The notes: a model not told the origin generated them from the sequence alone. 64,000 nucleotides of DNA from Flavobacterium chungbukense (GCF_020805785.1 NZ_JAJGZV010000002.1:1054001-1118000), one strand, 5' to 3'; positions 1 through 9,609 are shown, numbered from the stretch's first letter. Program-made: numbers and translations.

Positions 1-1032
1 AAATTAAATATTGCGTTATGCGGCTTAGGAAACTATGCTTCATTACTTGCCGAAGGTCTTCAGGTTTCTGAATATTGCCAGCTTACAGGAATTGTAACTG
101 GAACGCCATCTAAAGCTGAAACTTGGAAAAAGAAATATAACATCCCTGAAAAGAATATTTACAACTACGAAAATTTCGATTCAATCGTAAAAAACAAGGA
201 TATTGATTTAGTATATGTTGTCACTCCAAACGCATTGCATAAAGAATTTACTGTTCGCGCTGCAAAGGCAGGAAAACACGTTATTGTCGAAAAACCAATG
301 GCGATTACTGCAGAAGATTGCGAAGAAATGATAAAAGTCTGCAACGATAACAATGTACAATTGGCAATGGGTTATCGTCTGCATTACGAACCTAATCATT
401 TAGAAGTAAAACGACTGGGACAAGAAAAAGTTTTAGGACAGGTTCGTTATATCGAAACTGGTCTTGGTTACAGTACTTATGATGTTCGTGACATAAATAA
501 ACCTGTTGATCTAAACGCTCGCAACGAATGGAGACTGACTAAAAAATGGGCCGGCGGCGGTTGTTTGATTAATTTAGGAATTTATTGCATTCAGGTTTCA
601 CGTTACGTTTTAGGCGAAGAACCAATTGCTGTTACTGCACAATTTGGACATGTCAATAACAAAAATATGTTTTCTCAAGTTGAAGAAAATATCACTTGGC
701 AAATGGAATTCCCGAGCGGTGCCGTTGCAAATTGCAGCAGTTCGTGTGGTTTTGGAATTGATCGTTTTTACGCTGCCGCAGACGAAGGTTTCTTCGAAAT
801 GAGTCCAGCTGTCAGCTATGGACCTTTTATCGGAAAAAGATCTGATGGAAAACCATTTAATTTCCCAGTTATCAACCAACAGCAAACCCAAATGGATGAG
901 ATTTGTAAAGTCATTTTAGCAAACAAAAAACTTCCAAATCATATTACAGGCGAAGAAGGAATTAAAGATGTTAGAATCATCAACGCCATTTATAAAGCCG
1001 CTGAAACTGGGAAGAAAGTTAGTTTGAAATAG
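1..1032 (+). CDS. Gfo/Idh/MocA family oxidoreductase (5' end outside window)
   Basis: The frame is open from base 1, so the start lies upstream; 343 residues are visible. The N-terminus has a Rossmann dinucleotide-binding loop (CGLGNYA, visible residues 7-13) and the family EKP motif at residues 97-99. A C-terminal alpha/beta domain typical of glucose-fructose oxidoreductase-like enzymes follows. Such enzymes oxidise or reduce sugars and cyclitols with NAD(P); the substrate cannot be read from sequence. It points towards the amino-sugar locus on its right and may process a sugar from it, but that is inference. No signal peptide can be judged because the start is missing. Confidence 0.85.
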   Translation, partial: KLNIALCGLGNYASLLAEGLQVSEYCQLTGIVTGTPSKAETWKKKYNIPEKNIYNYENFDSIVKNKDIDLVYVVTPNALHKEFTVRAAKAGKHVIVEKPMAITAEDCEEMIKVCNDNNVQLAMGYRLHYEPNHLEVKRLGQEKVLGQVRYIETGLGYSTYDVRDINKPVDLNARNEWRLTKKWAGGGCLINLGIYCIQVSRYVLGEEPIAVTAQFGHVNNKNMFSQVEENITWQMEFPSGAVANCSSSCGFGIDRFYAAADEGFFEMSPAVSYGPFIGKRSDGKPFNFPVINQQQTQMDEICKVILANKKLPNHITGEEGIKDVRIINAIYKAAETGKKVSLK

Positions 1033-1108
1033 TTTTTTTTCCACGACACGAGCGATAGCGAACTGACGGAGTAATTTCACGAATTTTCAAGAATTCTTTC
1101 GCATTTTA

Positions 1109-1208
1109 TGTCATTTCGACGAAGGAGAAATCTCCACAAGTAACTCCGCAGCGAGAGTCCAATCTTTGTCGAGCTTCTCGCGAAGATTTCTCCTTCGTCG
1201 AAATGACA
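1109..1208. repeat. Long intergenic palindrome, family 1
   Basis: Two perfect 25-bp inverted arms (1109-1133 and 1184-1208) contain TTTCGACGAAGGAGAAAT and its complement, separated by 50 bp. With the next palindrome it fills most of the 350-bp gap 1033-1384 between two convergent genes, where I see no gene. It resembles the mobile intergenic palindromes scattered in flavobacterial chromosomes and may also act as a bidirectional terminator. Confidence 0.7.
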
Positions 1209-1253
1209 AACTTTAAGGATTAGAATGATTTTTCAATCTTTATCTAAATAATC

Positions 1254-1349
1254 TTTCACGCAGATTTAAAATGATTTAAGCAGATAACAGCAGATTTTTT
1301 ATTTAAATCTAGAATAAAATCTGCTGTTATCTGCAAAATCTGCGTGAAA
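1254..1349. repeat. Intergenic palindrome, CACGCAGATTT family, copy 1
   Basis: Nested inverted repeats: the outer arms TTTCACGCAGATTT (1254-1267) pair with 1336-1349, and inner 19-bp arms 1280-1298 pair with 1316-1334. A diverged second copy lies at 4412-4503, so this is a dispersed family. The two copies bracket the FAD/Fe-S oxidase gene. Confidence 0.75.
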
Positions 1350-1384
1350 CAAAAATCTAATATCTACACTCTAAAATCTAAAAT

Positions 1385-4291
1385 TTAAAATTTAAGACAG
1401 CTTCTCAAAATACTAACCGGATGTTGTGCCTCACGTTTCGTTCCATCATAAATTTGATGACGACAGCTCGTTCCTGCAGCAGCAATTTTTACATTTTCGG
1501 CAGTATTACGAACTTTTGGAAATAAAGTATCTTCTCCCATTTGCATACTCACTTTATAATGCTCTTTTTCATAACCAAAAGAACCTGCCATTCCGCAGCA
1601 ACCTGAGTTATAAATCGTAACCGTATTATTTTTAGGGAGATTTAGCATGGCAAAAGTTGCCTCAACAGAACTTAAAGACTTTTGATGACAATGTCCGTGA
1701 ATCTTAATTTCTTTGGTTTCTTCAGAGAATGAATCTGGAGTTATTTTTCCGTCGATGATTTCTTTTTTAAAGAATTCTTCAATTGTAAAAGCATTTCTTG
1801 ATAATCTTTCGGCAGCTTCTTTATCATCAGCTAAACGAAGATATTCGTCCCTGAAAGTCAAAATTGCCGAAGGTTCGATTCCAATCAAAGGAGCATTCGC
1901 CAAAACCAAATCTTTAAAGATATTTACGTTGTGATTGGCAATTTTCTTGGCTTCTTCCAAAAATCCTTTCGAAAGATACGTTCTACCACTTTCTTCATGC
2001 TCTATAACCAAAACCTGATACCCTAATTTGGTTAATAATTCGAAAGCATCTATTCCGATATTGACATCATAATAATTTGTGAATTCATCCACAAACAAAT
2101 ACAATCTTCCGTTTGAAAAATCTGTTCCAGTCGGTTTATTGTTTGCATACCATTTTCTGAAAGTCTTTTTCGCCAAAAGCGGAACTTGTCTTTCAGGCGC
2201 AATTCCCATTGATTTTTTAACCAACGACTGATTCGAAATAAAATTAGTAATCGACGGGAATAGGCTTCCCATTTTATTCAGTTTGGCGTTGTTGGCAAAA
2301 ATTTTACTTCGGGTCGAAAATCCGTTTGCTTTTTGATATTGATATAAAAATTCAGCTTTAAGAGTCGCAACGTCAACATTACTCGGACATTCGCTCGCGC
2401 AGGCTTTACAGCTTACACACAACTCAAAAACTTCATATAATTCTTTTTGGTCAAATTTGTTTTCTTTTTCAGAATACGTCAGATATTCACGTAATGCATT
2501 TGCACGGGCGCGAGTCGTTTCTTTCTCATTTCGGGTTGCACGATAACTTGGACACATTGCTCCTCCTGCCGATGGCATTTTTCGGCAATCTCCAGAACCA
2601 TTACATTTTTCGGCAGCGCGCAAAATCCCTAAACTGTCTGAAAAATCCTGAAACGTTTTAATATCCGGTTCTACTCTTCCAGAAATTACACGGTGATTTT
2701 CATCCATTTTCAGTGCATTGACAATCTTTCCGATATTCAAAACTGAATTAGGATCAAAAGCTAATTTTAATCTTTTTAGCAGCTCGTAGTTTTTATCACC
2801 AATCATAAACGGAATAAACTCACCGCGCACAATTCCATCGCCATGTTCACCACTTAACGAACCTCTGTATTTTTTAACCAAATGCGCTACATCTGTCGCA
2901 ATGGTTCTGAATAATTTTAAATCTGATGTTTTCTTTAAATTCAAAACAGGGCGAAGGTGCAATTCTCCCGCACCAGCATGCGCATAATAAATCGCTTCTT
3001 GTCCATGACGTAACATCATTGCTGAAAATTCTGCAATGTAAGCTGGCAAATCACTTAATTCTACCGCAGTATCTTCAATAGAATCGGCTGCTTTATCGTC
3101 TCCTACAATACTTCCTAAAAGTCCAAGACCTGCTTTTCTCAGTTCATTGGCTTTATCAATATCTGGTCCGTAAATTTTGACACTAGCGTATCCAAAATTG
3201 TGTTTATCTAAATCTGCAATTAGCGCATCTGCTTGTTTTTCTGCATCTTCTAAATTGTGTGACGCCACTTCAAAAAGCATAATTGCTTTTGGTTCGCCAA
3301 CCAAAAAGAAGCGGTTTTTAATGTGTTCACGATTCGTTTTAGTACAATCTAAAATCGTATCGTCGATCATTTCGCAAGTGTACAAATGATGTTTCATTGC
3401 TATTACAACAGATTCCAACGATTCCTGAATTGTATGATAATGTGCAACCACCATAATATTATGCGCAGGCGGTAAATCGTCTACTTTTAAAGTGATTTCG
3501 GTTGTAAAAGCCAAAGTTCCCTCACTTCCGCAAAGTAATTTCCCAATATTTATTGTTGGTTCTGTTCCTCCAAAAAGTTCAGATTTCAGTAAAATATCAA
3601 CAGCATATCCCGTATTTCGTCTGTGAATTTCTGGTTTTGGAAACTCTTTTATAATTTCTTCCTGATTTTCTTTTACTGAAAGTTCATCGTAAACACTTTT
3701 ATATATTTTATTTTCTAAAGTATCTCCTTTCGTTTTCTGAATAAATTCAGCTGAAGTCAGTTCGCCAAAAGCTACTTCTGATCCATCACTTAAAATCGTT
3801 TTTACCTCAACAATTTTATCGCGAGTTACACCATAACGGATTGAAGTGGTTCCAGATGAATTATTTCCTACCATTCCGCCAATCATTGCTCTGTTTGAGG
3901 TCGAAGTAATTGGCGCAAAAAACACATTGTAAGGTTTTAGAAATAAATTCAATTCATCACGAATTACACCTGGTTGAACAGTAACGGTCCTTTTTTCAGC
4001 ATCATAGCCTAAAATTTTTGTAAAATGTTTTGAAACATCAATCACCAATCCGTCTCCAACTGCTTGACCAGCCAATGAAGTTCCCGCTGTTCTTGGCGTT
4101 ACAGAAATATTATGTTTCGCCGCAAAGCGAATTAATTTACTGATATCTGCCGTAGTTTTTGGCAACGCTACAGCATTGGGCCTGATTCTGTAAACCGAAG
4201 CGTCGGTAGAATAAAGTGTTTTATGAAGATCATCATACAAAAGTGTTCCTTCTAATGATTCTGATAACTGCTGTAACTCTTGGTTTGACAT
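1385..4291 (-). CDS. FAD-linked oxidase fused to Fe-S/CCG domains (D-lactate dehydrogenase-like)
   Basis: 968 residues. An FAD-binding (PCMH-type) domain is in the first 280 residues, with PRTAGTSLAGQAVGDG at 66-81. An FAD-oxidase C-terminal domain with SGEHGDGIVRGEF follows, then a ferredoxin-like segment with the cysteine cluster CVSCKACASECP. The C-terminal CCG region carries HGHCHQKSL and GCCGMAGSFG. This is the layout of large 2-hydroxyacid dehydrogenases such as E. coli YdiJ and fused D-lactate or glycolate oxidases, which pass electrons to quinone or another acceptor. Because MurQ, encoded further right, releases D-lactate from MurNAc-6-P, D-lactate is the attractive substrate here; D-2-hydroxyglutarate or glycolate remain possible. 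No signal peptide, so cytoplasmic or membrane-associated. Confidence 0.85.
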   Translation of the reverse strand: MSNQELQQLSESLEGTLLYDDLHKTLYSTDASVYRIRPNAVALPKTTADISKLIRFAAKHNISVTPRTAGTSLAGQAVGDGLVIDVSKHFTKILGYDAEKRTVTVQPGVIRDELNLFLKPYNVFFAPITSTSNRAMIGGMVGNNSSGTTSIRYGVTRDKIVEVKTILSDGSEVAFGELTSAEFIQKTKGDTLENKIYKSVYDELSVKENQEEIIKEFPKPEIHRRNTGYAVDILLKSELFGGTEPTINIGKLLCGSEGTLAFTTEITLKVDDLPPAHNIMVVAHYHTIQESLESVVIAMKHHLYTCEMIDDTILDCTKTNREHIKNRFFLVGEPKAIMLFEVASHNLEDAEKQADALIADLDKHNFGYASVKIYGPDIDKANELRKAGLGLLGSIVGDDKAADSIEDTAVELSDLPAYIAEFSAMMLRHGQEAIYYAHAGAGELHLRPVLNLKKTSDLKLFRTIATDVAHLVKKYRGSLSGEHGDGIVRGEFIPFMIGDKNYELLKRLKLAFDPNSVLNIGKIVNALKMDENHRVISGRVEPDIKTFQDFSDSLGILRAAEKCNGSGDCRKMPSAGGAMCPSYRATRNEKETTRARANALREYLTYSEKENKFDQKELYEVFELCVSCKACASECPSNVDVATLKAEFLYQYQKANGFSTRSKIFANNAKLNKMGSLFPSITNFISNQSLVKKSMGIAPERQVPLLAKKTFRKWYANNKPTGTDFSNGRLYLFVDEFTNYYDVNIGIDAFELLTKLGYQVLVIEHEESGRTYLSKGFLEEAKKIANHNVNIFKDLVLANAPLIGIEPSAILTFRDEYLRLADDKEAAERLSRNAFTIEEFFKKEIIDGKITPDSFSEETKEIKIHGHCHQKSLSSVEATFAMLNLPKNNTVTIYNSGCCGMAGSFGYEKEHYKVSMQMGEDTLFPKVRNTAENVKIAAAGTSCRHQIYDGTKREAQHPVSILRSCLKF

Positions 4292-4411
4292 TATATTCTG
4301 ATTTGTTGTCTAAAACTGATTTTTTATTTCTTTTTGATGGGATTACAAAATTACTGTAATTTCAATAGTTATGTTTCTTTTTTTGTCACAGATTAAAAGG
4401 ATTATTTTTTA

Positions 4412-4503
4412 TTTCACGCAGATTTAAAAAGATTTAAGCAGATATTGCAGATTCTTTTTTATCTAAAATTCAATCTGCTGAAATCTGCTGGATCTGCGTG
4501 AAA
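4412..4503. repeat. Intergenic palindrome, CACGCAGATTT family, copy 2
   Basis: Outer arms beginning TTTCACGCAGATTTAAA at 4412 pair with the segment ending at 4503, and inner GCAGATT/AATCTGC pairs are present. It is a diverged copy of the element at 1254-1349. It lies between the tail of the serine hydrolase gene (4540) and the start of the FAD oxidase gene (4291), so it is in the oxidase gene's upstream region. Confidence 0.7.
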
Positions 4504-4539
4504 AAATCTTCTTAATTCTTTAAATCTGCGGCAAACTTT

Positions 4540-5844
4540 TTACTTATTAATCTGCTTCCAGATTTTTGCCATGAAATCATCTTTATACATTAATCTATTC
4601 GTTCGCGTTGGATTTACGCGATTGGTTAGAATAACGATAAATATATTATTGTCTGGATTCATAAAGAAAAAAGTTCCTGTAAATCCCGTGTGTCCAAAAT
4701 CATTTGCTCTAAAAAATTCGTCTGGTTTTCGTTTATCAAAACCAAGTCCGCGGTAGATTCCTTCTTTTGCTAAAGGCGATTGTATAAACTCTTTTACCAC
4801 TTTTGCTTTTAGAATTTGTTTCCCTTGAAATTTTCCCTCATTTAACAACATTTGGCAGATAATCGAAATCGATTGTGAATTGGCAAACAAACCTGCATTT
4901 CCAGAAACTCCTCCAAAAATAGCCGCCGCTTCATCATGAACATATCCTCGAATAGTATCTTTTCTAAAAAAATTATCTAACTCTGTTGGCGCTACATTTT
5001 CAATAGAAGTCCATTTTAATGGATTGTAGCCAATTTTAGAAATTCCTAATTCGGTATAAATTTCTTTTGTCAATTGATCGAGTTTCTTTCCCGTTTTAGC
5101 TTCAATCATTTCTTTTACTAAAAGTAAATTCAAATCGCTGTACACATATTTTCCTCGCTGGTTTACATTAGCATGGGCAATCTGCTCATAAACCGTTTTT
5201 TGAAACTCAGGATTCAGCCACATCTTTTTATAAACCTGAATCCAATTTTCTTTAGGTGAGAATGAAAGATAATTAGAATCGTAAATAATATTCTTGTTTA
5301 CATACATTGTATCAAACAATTCTGGATAATCCGCTGATTTATGATTGCTCAACAAAGGCGAACCGTCTGGAGTTGAAAGCAGGCTTTGGTAAAAAGTAAT
5401 ACTCGCTTTTAATCCTGAAGTATGCGTTAATAATTCAAAAAGTGTTAAATCGGCAATTGGTGTACTTTTGAAAAAAGGAACTGAATCGCCTAATTTATCG
5501 GTAACTTTTATTTTATCCTCTCCCACCAAACGCATGGTTACGAATGTTGCACCCAAAACTTTAGACATCGAAGCCAAATCGTAAACATCATCATTCGTTA
5601 CGGGTTCCTTTTTCGAGTAATCTTGAAAACCATAATTTTTCGAAATAAAAACAGCATCATTACTTCCAACAATAACTTGAGCTCCAGGAAAAAATCTTTT
5701 TTCTAAAGCATTCGTCATCATCGAATCAATATAAACTTCATTTTGTTTTACATCAAAAGATTTTTTAGAATTTTTCTGAGCATAACCACTGATTCCAACA
5801 AGAATCAAAAATGCGAATACAATTTTAGCCGTTCTGTTTTTCAT
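4540..5844 (-). CDS. Secreted beta-lactamase-family serine hydrolase (AmiE-like)
   Basis: 434 residues with an N-terminal signal peptide (hydrophobic segment about 8-20, then YAQ). Class C beta-lactamase/PF00144 signatures are visible: the SxxK nucleophile S92-M-S-K95, a YSD motif in place of YxN, and HTGFTG near the C-terminus. It is clearly paralogous to the C-terminal domain of the NagZ fusion at 20758-23757, sharing the HTGFTG region and the spacing of motifs. In Bacillus subtilis the same superfamily supplies AmiE, a MurNAc-L-alanine amidase encoded beside NamZ and NagZ, so removal of stem peptides from muropeptides is the best guess. A carboxypeptidase or esterase role is not excluded. 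Its start is 10 bp from the end of the upstream GHL10 gene, implying co-transcription. Confidence 0.85.
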   Translation of the reverse strand: MKNRTAKIVFAFLILVGISGYAQKNSKKSFDVKQNEVYIDSMMTNALEKRFFPGAQVIVGSNDAVFISKNYGFQDYSKKEPVTNDDVYDLASMSKVLGATFVTMRLVGEDKIKVTDKLGDSVPFFKSTPIADLTLFELLTHTSGLKASITFYQSLLSTPDGSPLLSNHKSADYPELFDTMYVNKNIIYDSNYLSFSPKENWIQVYKKMWLNPEFQKTVYEQIAHANVNQRGKYVYSDLNLLLVKEMIEAKTGKKLDQLTKEIYTELGISKIGYNPLKWTSIENVAPTELDNFFRKDTIRGYVHDEAAAIFGGVSGNAGLFANSQSISIICQMLLNEGKFQGKQILKAKVVKEFIQSPLAKEGIYRGLGFDKRKPDEFFRANDFGHTGFTGTFFFMNPDNNIFIVILTNRVNPTRTNRLMYKDDFMAKIWKQINK

Positions 5845-5854
5845 TATTGTATTT

Positions 5855-7336
5855 TTATTTTGTTGTAAATTCTACTGGACTACTTTCTGTCTGGGTTTGA
5901 CTCAAAGCAGAAACAGCATAGACATAATTTTCTAATTCGGGATTTAGAACTTCCAATTTTGTTAGCGTTGTTACGTAATAAATATTTGCCGGATTAGAGA
6001 AATCAGTAATTTTTCCTTTTGGAAATCTATAAATTACATATTTCTTATCATACATTTCAGCCTTCCAATTTAATATTGCTTTATCTCCTTTTTTAGCAAT
6101 TATTGCATTTGTTGGAGCTTGCGGTTTTATTCTTGTAACTCTATTAGCTTCTGGAGTTAAAGCAATATATTTATATGGTTTTTCAATAAGAGCATTTCGA
6201 AGTGTATCTCCTTTTTTAAAGAATGAATTTGCAGTAAAATGCATCGAGCCGTCTATTTGAGGAATTTTGCGAATCATTTCAATTTGTTTCACAATCTGAT
6301 CGGGACTTCTCCATTCTGGTTCTTTCGCTTTAGTCGAAATTTTATAATCGCCGTGACCAACATAAACGTTTGCACCATATTTATGATCTGCCCACCATTT
6401 TGCCAAAACTTCAAAATTGGCTCTATCAAAACCTATGTGCCAATACAATTGTGGTGTTACATAATCTATCCAATTTTCTTTTTGCCATTTTAAAATATTG
6501 GCATACAAATCGTCATAATTTGTGGCTCCCGCCTTTGTGTTAGAACCTTGAGAATCTTTAGCAATATTACGCCAAACGCCGAAAGGTGAAATTCCGAATT
6601 CAACTTCAGGTTTATTTGCAATTATAGTGTCTCTAATTTGTTTAATAATCAAATCGACATTGTCTCTTCTCCAATCATCTTTATCTTTAAACTGACGCGG
6701 TTCTTTAGCGAAAGCTTTTTCATCAGGAAACTCTTGCCCTTCAATTTTATATGGATAAAAATAATCGTCCATATGAACGGCTTGAATGTCATAATTTCGA
6801 ACAATTTCGCCGACTACAGAAGAAACAAAATCTCTGGTTTCTTTATAACCTGGATTAAAATATCTAGATTTTCCGTATGTCAAAAACAGCTCTGGTTTCT
6901 TAAAAAACAAATGCGTTTTAGTCAAAACATCTTTTACAGTATCTTTTTGTACGCGATACGGATTTAGCCAAACATGAACATTCATTCCTCTTTTTCCGGC
7001 TTCATCAATCATCATTTGAAGCGGATCAAATCCTGGAGCGACACCTTGCGTTCCGGTAATCCAATGCGAAGCTGGTTCTTTTGTCGATTTGTAATACGCA
7101 TCGGCAGTTGGACGTATTTGAAAAATTACGGTGTTTAAATTATTAGATCGCAAATTATCTAAAATGCTAATCATTTCAGCTTTCATCTGCTTGTCTGATA
7201 ATCCTGGTTTTGATGGCCAGTCGATATTGTCTACTGTCGAAATCCAAGCTGCACGCATTTCTCTTTTCGGTGATTCCTGACTGAAAAGTTTCGTTTGAAA
7301 GAGCAGTACTAGGATTATGAATTTTAGACTTTTCAT
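5855..7336 (-). CDS. Secreted GHL10-family glycoside hydrolase (DUF187, DigH-like), paralogue A
   Basis: 493 residues with a signal peptide (MKSLKFIILVLLFQ...). The GHL10/PF02638 TIM-barrel motifs are present in order: RAAWISTVDNIDW near the N-terminus, HVWLNPYR, HMDDYFYPY with its acidic pair, GISPFGVWRN and DYVTPQLYWHIGF. A fibronectin-III-like tail follows from about residue 415. E. coli DigH (YddW) of this family cuts peptidoglycan glycan strands lacking stem peptides. A second member lies at 26597-28165 inside the MurNAc genes, so a peptidoglycan glycan substrate is the likely reading. It is the first gene of a two-gene unit with the serine hydrolase. Confidence 0.87.
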   Translation of the reverse strand: MKSLKFIILVLLFQTKLFSQESPKREMRAAWISTVDNIDWPSKPGLSDKQMKAEMISILDNLRSNNLNTVIFQIRPTADAYYKSTKEPASHWITGTQGVAPGFDPLQMMIDEAGKRGMNVHVWLNPYRVQKDTVKDVLTKTHLFFKKPELFLTYGKSRYFNPGYKETRDFVSSVVGEIVRNYDIQAVHMDDYFYPYKIEGQEFPDEKAFAKEPRQFKDKDDWRRDNVDLIIKQIRDTIIANKPEVEFGISPFGVWRNIAKDSQGSNTKAGATNYDDLYANILKWQKENWIDYVTPQLYWHIGFDRANFEVLAKWWADHKYGANVYVGHGDYKISTKAKEPEWRSPDQIVKQIEMIRKIPQIDGSMHFTANSFFKKGDTLRNALIEKPYKYIALTPEANRVTRIKPQAPTNAIIAKKGDKAILNWKAEMYDKKYVIYRFPKGKITDFSNPANIYYVTTLTKLEVLNPELENYVYAVSALSQTQTESSPVEFTTK

Positions 7337-7385
7337 GTGATTGTATTTTTGGTTAGCTAATTGTTTTTGAATAATTTAACCGCAA

Positions 7386-7403
7386 TCCCGATAGCTATCG
7401 GGA
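7386..7403. repeat. 18-bp perfect palindrome
   Basis: TCCCGATAGCTATCGGGA is its own reverse complement. It lies in the 280-bp gap between two minus-strand genes, just upstream of the GHL10 gene start at 7336. The surrounding sequence also has imperfect CGCAAAG repeats (7417-7470). It is probably a dispersed intergenic element; an operator role cannot be excluded. Confidence 0.65.
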
Positions 7404-7533
7404 GCTAAGATTTACGCAAGGTTCGCAAAGTTTTATTTTTCTCTCGCAAAGTAGCAGAGTCGCAAAGTTTTTTTTTTATTTTAAAATTATCATAATCTTA
7501 CCGTAGAAGCACTGCTTCCCCTCTACAGAAACC

Positions 7534-7605
7534 TTTGTCCCTTTGTCCCTTTGTCTCTTTGTCTCTTTGTCCCTTTGTCTCTTTGAATCTTTGAATCTTT
7601 GAACC
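7534..7605. repeat. Octamer tandem repeat, nine units of TTTGTCYC
   Basis: Nine consecutive 8-bp units all start with TTTG: TTTGTCCC or TTTGTCTC six times, then TTTGAATC twice and TTTGAACC. The array ends 12 bp before the end of the minus-strand metallophosphoesterase gene. It is a simple-sequence array that could change length by slippage. Confidence 0.85.
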
Positions 7606-7617
7606 TAAATTATAAAG

Positions 7618-9453
7618 TTATTCCAACAAAAAAATTCCGCCTTCGATTAGTGATGCCCAAACTTGTCCTTTATCATCAACTGTAAAACCATTAATGCTTG
7701 AACTTCCCAAATTAATTTGTTTTATAATTTCAAATTTAACAGCATCTACAATTACCACTTCTCCTTTTCGGCTTCCGATATAAATTTTATTGTTTTTTTC
7801 TATTATTCCTGCAGGATTGTGTTCATATCCCCATTTTAAATCGAGGACCTTACTTTGGTTTACAAAACTTTCTTCTGTCAATTCGATAGCATCATTCAAT
7901 GGTACTCTTACCAATTCTCCGTCCATAGTTTTTCCATAAAACCATTTTCCGTCTTGGCTTTTCCCCATTGATTCTCTAATTTTCCATTTTTGAGTTCTTA
8001 AAAGCGTTTTACCGGTTTCAATGTCTAAAATGGTTAAGAAACGCTGAGGCGTAACAAAATAAAGTCGGCTTTTTGTCGAAACCATATTGACATTTCCAGC
8101 AGAATATAAGATTTGCTTATCATTTCCATTATTCCATTTCCAGATCAAATTTCCTGTGTTTTTGTCCAAACAATAAACGTAAGAATCCCAAACTCCAAAA
8201 ATTATTTTATCTCCTTGTATCAACGGAACACCTTGTGAGTAAGACGCGGGTAAATTATTCTGCCAAATCACTTTACCCGTCGCAGCATCTGCACAAATAA
8301 ATGCTGTAGAACTTGCTGTATAAACTTTATTGTTTTCCGCAATTGGCGAACCTACCAAAACGCCACCAACAGGAATAGTCCATTTTTGTTTTCCAGACTG
8401 TGTATCAAATCCTTGTAAATTTCCTTCGATTGTACCAATTACAAGTGTATTTTTAATAATTATTGGTGAAAAATAAATGGAATTTCCTGTTTCTGTTTTC
8501 CAATTCACATTTTTATTTTTCAGATTTATTGATTTTATTTCTCCAATCGAATTAGTAAAATAAATATTCTTTTTATCGAATGCAGGAAGACTGTAAATCG
8601 AAGCAACATCTTTAATAAAAGGAGATTGCATTACCAAATTATCTTTCGGAATTTCAATTTTTGAAGGTGCCGTCGCAACCGAAAATCTAAAAACTCCCGG
8701 TTTGTCTATTTCTTTCTGATAGATACTGATACTATCTTTGCTTATAATTATTTGATTATAACTTTTAGTTTTTCTGTCAAGCGAAGTTATTGATGTCCCC
8801 ATTATACCGCTCAAACCAGAAAAATCATATTTTTTTAAAGTATGTCCGTGACCGCAAAAAGTGGCAACAGTTGGATATTTTTTTAAAACAGAAAGTACTT
8901 CTTTGTAATTACTCACGCTGTTATCTAACGGATAATGAGCAAAATTCAGTACTTTTTTATTATCATTTTTAAGCTTTTCTTGAAGAGTTTTATCCAGCCA
9001 AAGGACATCTTCGTGTTTTACAAAACCGTCTCCCATTTTCATATAAGGTCCGCACGGAAATCCGATAAAAAGATAATCTCCTTTTGAAAAAACAAATCGA
9101 TCTTCTCCAAATATTTTTTTATAAGTCAGACCAGCGCTTTCGCTCCAGTTAGTTTCATGATTTCCTGAAATTACATAATACGGAATTTTCAGTTTAGAAA
9201 GTATCGAATGAACTTGTTTTAATTCATCATCAGCACCGCGATTGGTTAAATCTCCCGTTACAATTGCAAATTCAAAATCAGAATTATTGATTTCTTTTAT
9301 AATATTCTGCAATAAAAAATCATTGTCGTTTCCTACTGAAACATGCAGATCTGTAAGTTGCACAAACTTAATATTTTCTGATTTTTCTGGATTTTGAGAA
9401 AAACCCGAAACCATTATAAAAAGCAATAATATTCTTAAAAATAGATTTTTCAT
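7618..9453 (-). CDS. Secreted metallophosphoesterase with C-terminal PQQ-type beta-propeller
   Basis: 611 residues with a signal peptide ending near GFSQ. All calcineurin-like phosphoesterase blocks are visible: D35-L-H37 in QLTDLHVS, VTGDLTNRG, SGNHET, NFAHYP and CGHGHTLK. From about residue 280 the protein changes to repeated blades of the type KNVNWKT, GKQKWTI, GKVIWQN, GNLIWKW, as in PQQ-dependent dehydrogenase or BamB-like propellers. The fusion suggests an exported phosphatase, nuclease or phosphodiesterase with a binding scaffold. Its substrate is unknown. The setting between wall-degrading enzymes suggests an envelope phosphate ester, which is inference only. Confidence 0.85.
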   Translation of the reverse strand: MKNLFLRILLLFIMVSGFSQNPEKSENIKFVQLTDLHVSVGNDNDFLLQNIIKEINNSDFEFAIVTGDLTNRGADDELKQVHSILSKLKIPYYVISGNHETNWSESAGLTYKKIFGEDRFVFSKGDYLFIGFPCGPYMKMGDGFVKHEDVLWLDKTLQEKLKNDNKKVLNFAHYPLDNSVSNYKEVLSVLKKYPTVATFCGHGHTLKKYDFSGLSGIMGTSITSLDRKTKSYNQIIISKDSISIYQKEIDKPGVFRFSVATAPSKIEIPKDNLVMQSPFIKDVASIYSLPAFDKKNIYFTNSIGEIKSINLKNKNVNWKTETGNSIYFSPIIIKNTLVIGTIEGNLQGFDTQSGKQKWTIPVGGVLVGSPIAENNKVYTASSTAFICADAATGKVIWQNNLPASYSQGVPLIQGDKIIFGVWDSYVYCLDKNTGNLIWKWNNGNDKQILYSAGNVNMVSTKSRLYFVTPQRFLTILDIETGKTLLRTQKWKIRESMGKSQDGKWFYGKTMDGELVRVPLNDAIELTEESFVNQSKVLDLKWGYEHNPAGIIEKNNKIYIGSRKGEVVIVDAVKFEIIKQINLGSSSINGFTVDDKGQVWASLIEGGIFLLE

Positions 9454-9609
9454 TGGTGTTTTTTTATTTATTGAAACTTCATTTAAATTATATTGTGATC
9501 AAGATGGATTGGAATATGCATTTTTTTCATGAAGATTCAATTCTCGACAATCGTAAAAAAATCATTTTAATCCTTTAATCTATGGCCATTAAAAATGGTT
9601 TAAAAAATA

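Noticed and set aside
1426..3389. Plus-strand ORFs opposite the FAD oxidase gene
   Set aside because: Shadows of a well-supported 968-residue gene.
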